Origin: Syntrophomonadaceae bacterium | Lineage (GTDB): Bacteria > Bacillota > Dethiobacteria > DTU022 | Direction of reading: 5' to 3' | Assembly: GCA_007126465.1 (NCBI GenBank) | Contig: SLBE01000004.1 | Location: forward strand, 1 to 9,504 | DNA: 9,504 bases | Shown: positions 7,731 to 9,504 of the stretch, piece after piece | Layout of the letters: each line of letters starts with the position of its first letter | How positions within the stretch are numbered: the first letter of the stretch is position 1 | Notes under the pieces: model-generated | Database searches by the model: none | The model's input: only the letters and a program-made list of their open reading frames with translations | Told to the model about the DNA's origin: nothing | Made by a program: the position numbers and the translations under genes

Positions 7731-8192
7731 CTATCGGCCTATTTCAAGCGCTTTCATATAAAGGCTTTTTGCAGTTTGAACAACGGTGGTATTGGCTTCA
7801 TATGAGCGATGGGCCGTAATCAAGTCAGTCATCTCTTTGGCCAGCTCTATATTTGGATACATAACATAACCATCTTCCTGGGCATCAGGATGTTCAGGAT
7901 CGTAAACCATCATCGGATCCCGCTCATCGGCAATAATTCTATCCAAACGCACACCCTGTCCCGGGTTAGCTCTTGTCTGCTGCTTGCTGGGGACAAATGG
8001 TTGTTCTATTCTGCGCCGGTTCCAACTATCAGCCAGATCTTCGGCAAAAGCAACGGTACGACGCTGATATGGGCCACCTTCAACAGTCCTTGTAGTGTTC
8101 ATATTAGCAATGTTACCGGCTATAGTATCCAGCCTGGTTTTTTCCGCAGTCAGAGCGGAACCGGAAATACGAAAATCAGGAAACATGCTCAT
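7731..8192 (-). CDS. flgC: Flagellar basal-body rod protein FlgC
   Basis: FlgC is a proximal rod subunit assembled in the cell envelope after FliE and FlgB. The 153-aa product starts with the rod/hook-family helix FRISGSALTAEKTRLDTIAGNIANMNTTRT (about 7-36) and ends with the matching C-terminal helix NIELAKEMTDLITAHRSYEANTTVVQTAKSLYMKALEIGR. These two helices form the D0 coiled coil of axial proteins. The middle (about 37-110) is the D1 part, including PYQRRTVAF and VYDPEHPDAQEDGYVMYPN, both well conserved in FlgC. The ATG at 8192 has a GGGAGG site 9 nt upstream that lies inside the flgB 3' end; flgB stops 3 nt before it with two consecutive TAA codons. A second ATG two codons later cannot be excluded as the start. 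Confidence 0.96.
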   Translation of the reverse strand: MSMFPDFRISGSALTAEKTRLDTIAGNIANMNTTRTVEGGPYQRRTVAFAEDLADSWNRRRIEQPFVPSKQQTRANPGQGVRLDRIIADERDPMMVYDPEHPDAQEDGYVMYPNIELAKEMTDLITAHRSYEANTTVVQTAKSLYMKALEIGR

Positions 8193-8195
8193 TTA

Positions 8196-8597
8196 TTAGC
8201 GCCTCCCTTCGTTTATAACAAAGCGCCAGTTATTGAACCTGGTTGTCAACTGTTGAACGTAAGTATTGTAACGCAGCTGATTACTTACCATGTTTAACAT
8301 ATCACGTTCAATGTCTACATTGCTTCCATCGATTCTCCGGATTGTTGTTGTGTCTTGCTTAATCTGAGGTGTAATATCTTGCGGAGATTGTGGTAAATGC
8401 CTTTCATGAGTTCTGGCCAGGGGTACCTGCATATCCTGTCTGACATTAAACAGCTGATCTTCAAAAGAGACATCGCTACGCTGGAAACCGGGAGTATTTA
8501 AATTAGCCAGGTTGTTAGCTGTAACCCGCTGGCGCATTGAGGCAGCATCCAGCCCTTTCATCAGAACTGAGGTTGTATCATCCCGAAAAAAAGACAC
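8196..8597 (-). CDS. flgB: Flagellar basal-body rod protein FlgB
   Basis: FlgB is the first proximal rod subunit and binds FliE. From the GTG at 8597 it is 133 aa, the normal length. It has the rod signature MRQRVTANNLANLNTPGFQRSDVSFE (about 21-46) and the C-terminal element NVDIERDMLNMVSNQLRYNTYVQQL (about 93-117). The frame stays open upstream to a possible ATG at 8702, which would add 35 residues. I reject that start for three reasons: GGGAGGTG lies just before the GTG with good spacing; the extra codons cross an intrinsic terminator and the end of a riboswitch aptamer; and those residues resemble no FlgB N-terminus. It is the first structural gene of the operon and the direct target of the leader riboswitch. 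Confidence 0.96.
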   Translation of the reverse strand: MSFFRDDTTSVLMKGLDAASMRQRVTANNLANLNTPGFQRSDVSFEDQLFNVRQDMQVPLARTHERHLPQSPQDITPQIKQDTTTIRRIDGSNVDIERDMLNMVSNQLRYNTYVQQLTTRFNNWRFVINEGRR

Positions 8598-8602
8598 CCT
8601 TG

Positions 8603-8610
8603 CACCTCCC
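8603..8610 (-). promoter_or_regulatory. flgB ribosome-binding site GGGAGGTG
   Basis: The minus strand reads GGGAGGTG, with the GGAGG core 8 nt before the GTG at 8597. It lies 16 nt after the U-tract of the leader terminator, so it is transcribed only by read-through RNA. It fixes the flgB start at the GTG rather than at the upstream in-frame ATG. Confidence 0.85.
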
Positions 8611-8625
8611 AGCGATTCAGAATAT

Positions 8626-8654
8626 AAAAAAGAGGCCGCCGTTAAGGCTGCCTC
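8626..8654 (-). terminator. Intrinsic terminator of the flgB leader (riboswitch expression platform)
   Basis: The minus strand forms GAGGC-A-GCC, loop UUAAC, GGC-G-GCCUC, then six U residues. Eight Watson-Crick pairs (8654-8650 with 8632-8636, and 8648-8646 with 8638-8640) are broken by a single A-G mismatch (8649/8637). The U-tract is at 8631-8626. It lies after the c-di-GMP aptamer and before the flgB ribosome site, the position expected of a transcription-attenuating expression platform. Its 5' arm can alternatively pair with the aptamer's 3' strand, so formation should depend on ligand. Confidence 0.88.
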
Positions 8655-8692
8655 CTGGTAAATAGCTATTTGGGATGTTTCCCCTAAACTAA

Positions 8693-8774
8693 AGACCGGC
8701 AACCTGGCAATCCGACGTTTACGGACCCATGGTTTTGCGCCCCCGTATTTCTACGAGTTTGCCCTTAACAGTCT
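8693..8774 (-). ncRNA. Cyclic-di-GMP-I (GEMM-I) riboswitch aptamer upstream of flgB
   Basis: The leader matches the GEMM-I pattern in order. GGGCAAAC (8764-8757) is the conserved 5' element. A hairpin with a GAAA tetraloop follows (6-bp stem 8757-8752/8747-8742). Next is CGCAAAAC (8739-8732), one base off the CGCAAAGC consensus as I recall it; the changed base A8733 can pair with U8702. A P3 arm follows, with ACC/GGU, UGG/CCA and GUCCG/CGGAU helices and a receptor-like internal region. It closes with GGUUGCC (8704-8698), whose UGCC pairs with GGCA (8763-8760) as P1. A further AGACUG/CGGUCU pairing may extend the base. The family binds the second messenger c-di-GMP. Placement between the promoter and a terminator ahead of flgB implies control of the whole flagellar operon. 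Class assignment is from primary and secondary structure by eye. Confidence 0.9.
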
Positions 8775-8827
8775 AAATAATTAAAAAACAGTTTAATTGT
8801 TAAGCATTGATTACTAAGTGTTAACAG

Positions 8828-8857
8828 AGTATAACAAACTTTAAATGAACAGGTCAA
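8828..8857 (-). promoter_or_regulatory. SigA-type promoter of the flagellar operon
   Basis: On the minus strand, TTGACC (8857-8852) is followed by an 18-bp spacer and TATACT (8833-8828), which is preceded by TG one base away, giving an extended -10. Both hexamers differ from consensus at one position. A second TTGAC overlaps just upstream, but its 23-bp spacing is too long. Transcription should begin near 8821, giving a leader of about 225 nt that contains the whole c-di-GMP aptamer and terminator. Upstream DNA is AT-rich, as an UP element would be. I saw no SigD-like site at this position. Confidence 0.75.
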
Positions 8858-8867
8858 GTCAATTTTT

Positions 8868-8887
8868 AAAAAAGAATTATTAATTCT
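8868..8887 (-). terminator. Weak AT-rich inverted repeat with T-tract, possible terminator of the upstream gene
   Basis: The minus strand has AGAATTA, a single central A, then TAATTCT, a 7-bp inverted repeat, followed by a run of T residues to 8868. It sits about 160 nt after the stop of the FlgN-like gene and 10 nt before the -35 of the flagellar promoter, where a terminator would insulate the two units. The stem has only two G-C pairs and must open a loop, so it would be weak; it could equally be ordinary AT-rich upstream DNA. Confidence 0.3.
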
Positions 8888-9049
8888 ACTATTTTTTACC
8901 TTGCTCTAAGATTTCTTTCTACGGCAAAATGGTATTTCCTTCTTTTTATAAATATTTTTTTCTTAATAAAGATTGTTAGCGGGAAATGATAATTTAGAAG
9001 AATGTATAGTTAGTTTATGTAGTGTAAATTATAAGAGAAGTGAAGCTTG
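8888..9049. other. AT-rich intergenic stretch with no gene seen
   Basis: Between the stop of the FlgN-like gene (9050) and the inverted repeat before the flagellar promoter there is AT-rich sequence with no convincing open frame, ribosome site or strong hairpin on either strand. Short palindromes (GCTAGC, AAGCTT near 9045-9055) are present but unremarkable. It probably serves as spacer and upstream promoter DNA. Confidence 0.6.
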
Positions 9050-9481
9050 CTAGCACTCTTTTTTCACAAAAAGCTCTTCACCGGACCCAGGGTTGCCATA
9101 GGCCCGCAAAACCCGCCTGCCGGAACTGGCCCTCCCGATAGCCCGGCCGGTTTCCTGGATAACACTTTCGAGGAGCATACGATTATTTTGCCGCTCTTCT
9201 CTGACATGGGCAATCACCCGGGCCAGTTCCCCGGCCTGATCAGGGTCAAGGCTTTTAGCTGAAAGCATTTTTTCGGAAAGATCACCTAGAATATTATCAA
9301 TTGATAGCCCGCACTTCTCCAGGTTACCTTCCTGCAGTGACAGGATGGCTTCACGTTCCTGTTTTAATAACAACTCCAGGCTATTGAATTTTTTTAACAG
9401 CTCATCATATACCTGTTTTTGATAAACTGTCTTTTTGTTATTTTTATCTCTACTAATATTTTTCACTTCCCCTGCTTTCAA
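9050..9481 (-). CDS. FlgN-like flagellar export chaperone (start uncertain)
   Basis: The product, about 143 aa from a TTG at 9481, is a mostly helical, charged protein. The stretch LLKKFNSLELLLKQEREAILSLQEGNLEK resembles the start of FlgN chaperones ('l...L..l...E..aL..gd...l'). It continues with long helices and ends in the pattern RVLRAYGNPGSG, reminiscent of the 'Y...G' end of FlgN family proteins. FlgN chaperones deliver the hook-filament junction proteins FlgK and FlgL to the export gate. Its length and location beside a flagellar operon fit, but the similarity is weak and by eye. It ends at TAG (9050), about 450 nt before flgB and separated from it by its own promoter. The frame stays open to the right edge, so the true start may lie outside the window; a GTG at 9466 is another candidate. 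No strong ribosome site decides it. Confidence 0.6.
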   Translation of the reverse strand: MKAGEVKNISRDKNNKKTVYQKQVYDELLKKFNSLELLLKQEREAILSLQEGNLEKCGLSIDNILGDLSEKMLSAKSLDPDQAGELARVIAHVREERQNNRMLLESVIQETGRAIGRASSGRRVLRAYGNPGSGEELFVKKEC

Positions 9482-9504
9482 TTTTCCGGACCTGCTACAG
9501 TGTC

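Noticed and set aside
7809..8297. Plus-strand open frame of about 160 codons across flgC and the end of flgB
   Set aside because: It is antisense to two clearly conserved rod genes and has no supporting domain or operon context.
8660..8671. AAATAGCTATTT palindrome considered as an RNA hairpin or an operator
   Set aside because: Folding leaves too small a loop for a stable RNA hairpin, and no known repressor site is recognised. It is kept only as a low-interest part of the linker.
8960..9036. Possible additional promoters in the AT-rich region (TTTACA ... TATACA and similar)
   Set aside because: The -10/-35 spacing is about 14 bp or otherwise wrong, and such matches are expected by chance in AT-rich DNA.
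1..9504. A mobile element, CRISPR array, toxin-antitoxin, defence or other undescribed system
   Set aside because: Essentially all of the sequence is covered by standard flagellar genes in canonical order plus one riboswitch leader. No repeats, integrase, transposase or foreign-looking gene was seen.

Overview
The window is almost entirely one flagellar operon, read on the minus strand (right to left). From upstream to downstream it reads: flgN-like ORF (right edge), an untranslated leader, flgB, flgC, fliE, fliF, fliG, fliH, fliI, fliJ, fliK, flgD, and the first 21 codons of another gene that runs off the left edge. This is the start of the fla/che operon order known from Bacillus and many Clostridia. 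The short FlgD, strong GGAGG ribosome sites, TTG and GTG starts and a GEMM-I riboswitch leader suggest a motile Bacillota species, probably in the Clostridia. Nothing seen here fixes the genus.

Regulation sits between 8598 and 9049. A housekeeping-type promoter (TTGACC, 18-bp spacer, extended TATACT, 8828-8857) would start RNA near 8821. The leader folds as a cyclic-di-GMP-I (GEMM-I) aptamer at about 8693-8774. A GC-rich intrinsic terminator follows at 8626-8654, then the flgB ribosome site and GTG start at 8597. The 3' strand of the aptamer's P1 helix can instead pair with the 5' arm of the terminator over 8 bp. Ligand binding should therefore release the terminator, which predicts an OFF switch: high c-di-GMP stops transcription before flgB. 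The same logic is known for the Clostridioides difficile flgB leader.

The genes downstream build the flagellum from the inside out. FlgB, FlgC and FliE form the proximal rod and its junction with the MS ring. FliF is the MS ring and FliG the first layer of the rotor switch. FliH, FliI and FliJ are the export ATPase complex. FliK sets hook length and FlgD is the hook cap. The genes overlap or lie within 25 bp of each other, apart from a 72-bp AT-rich gap between fliE and fliF. This implies one transcript with translational coupling.

Several starts are refined here from ribosome-site spacing: flgB GTG at 8597, fliF TTG at 7342, fliH ATG at 4715, fliI ATG at 3808, fliK TTG at 2006 and flgD ATG at 498. 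I found no mobile element, CRISPR array, tRNA or rRNA, and no sign of an undescribed protein system. The most informative element is the riboswitch leader.
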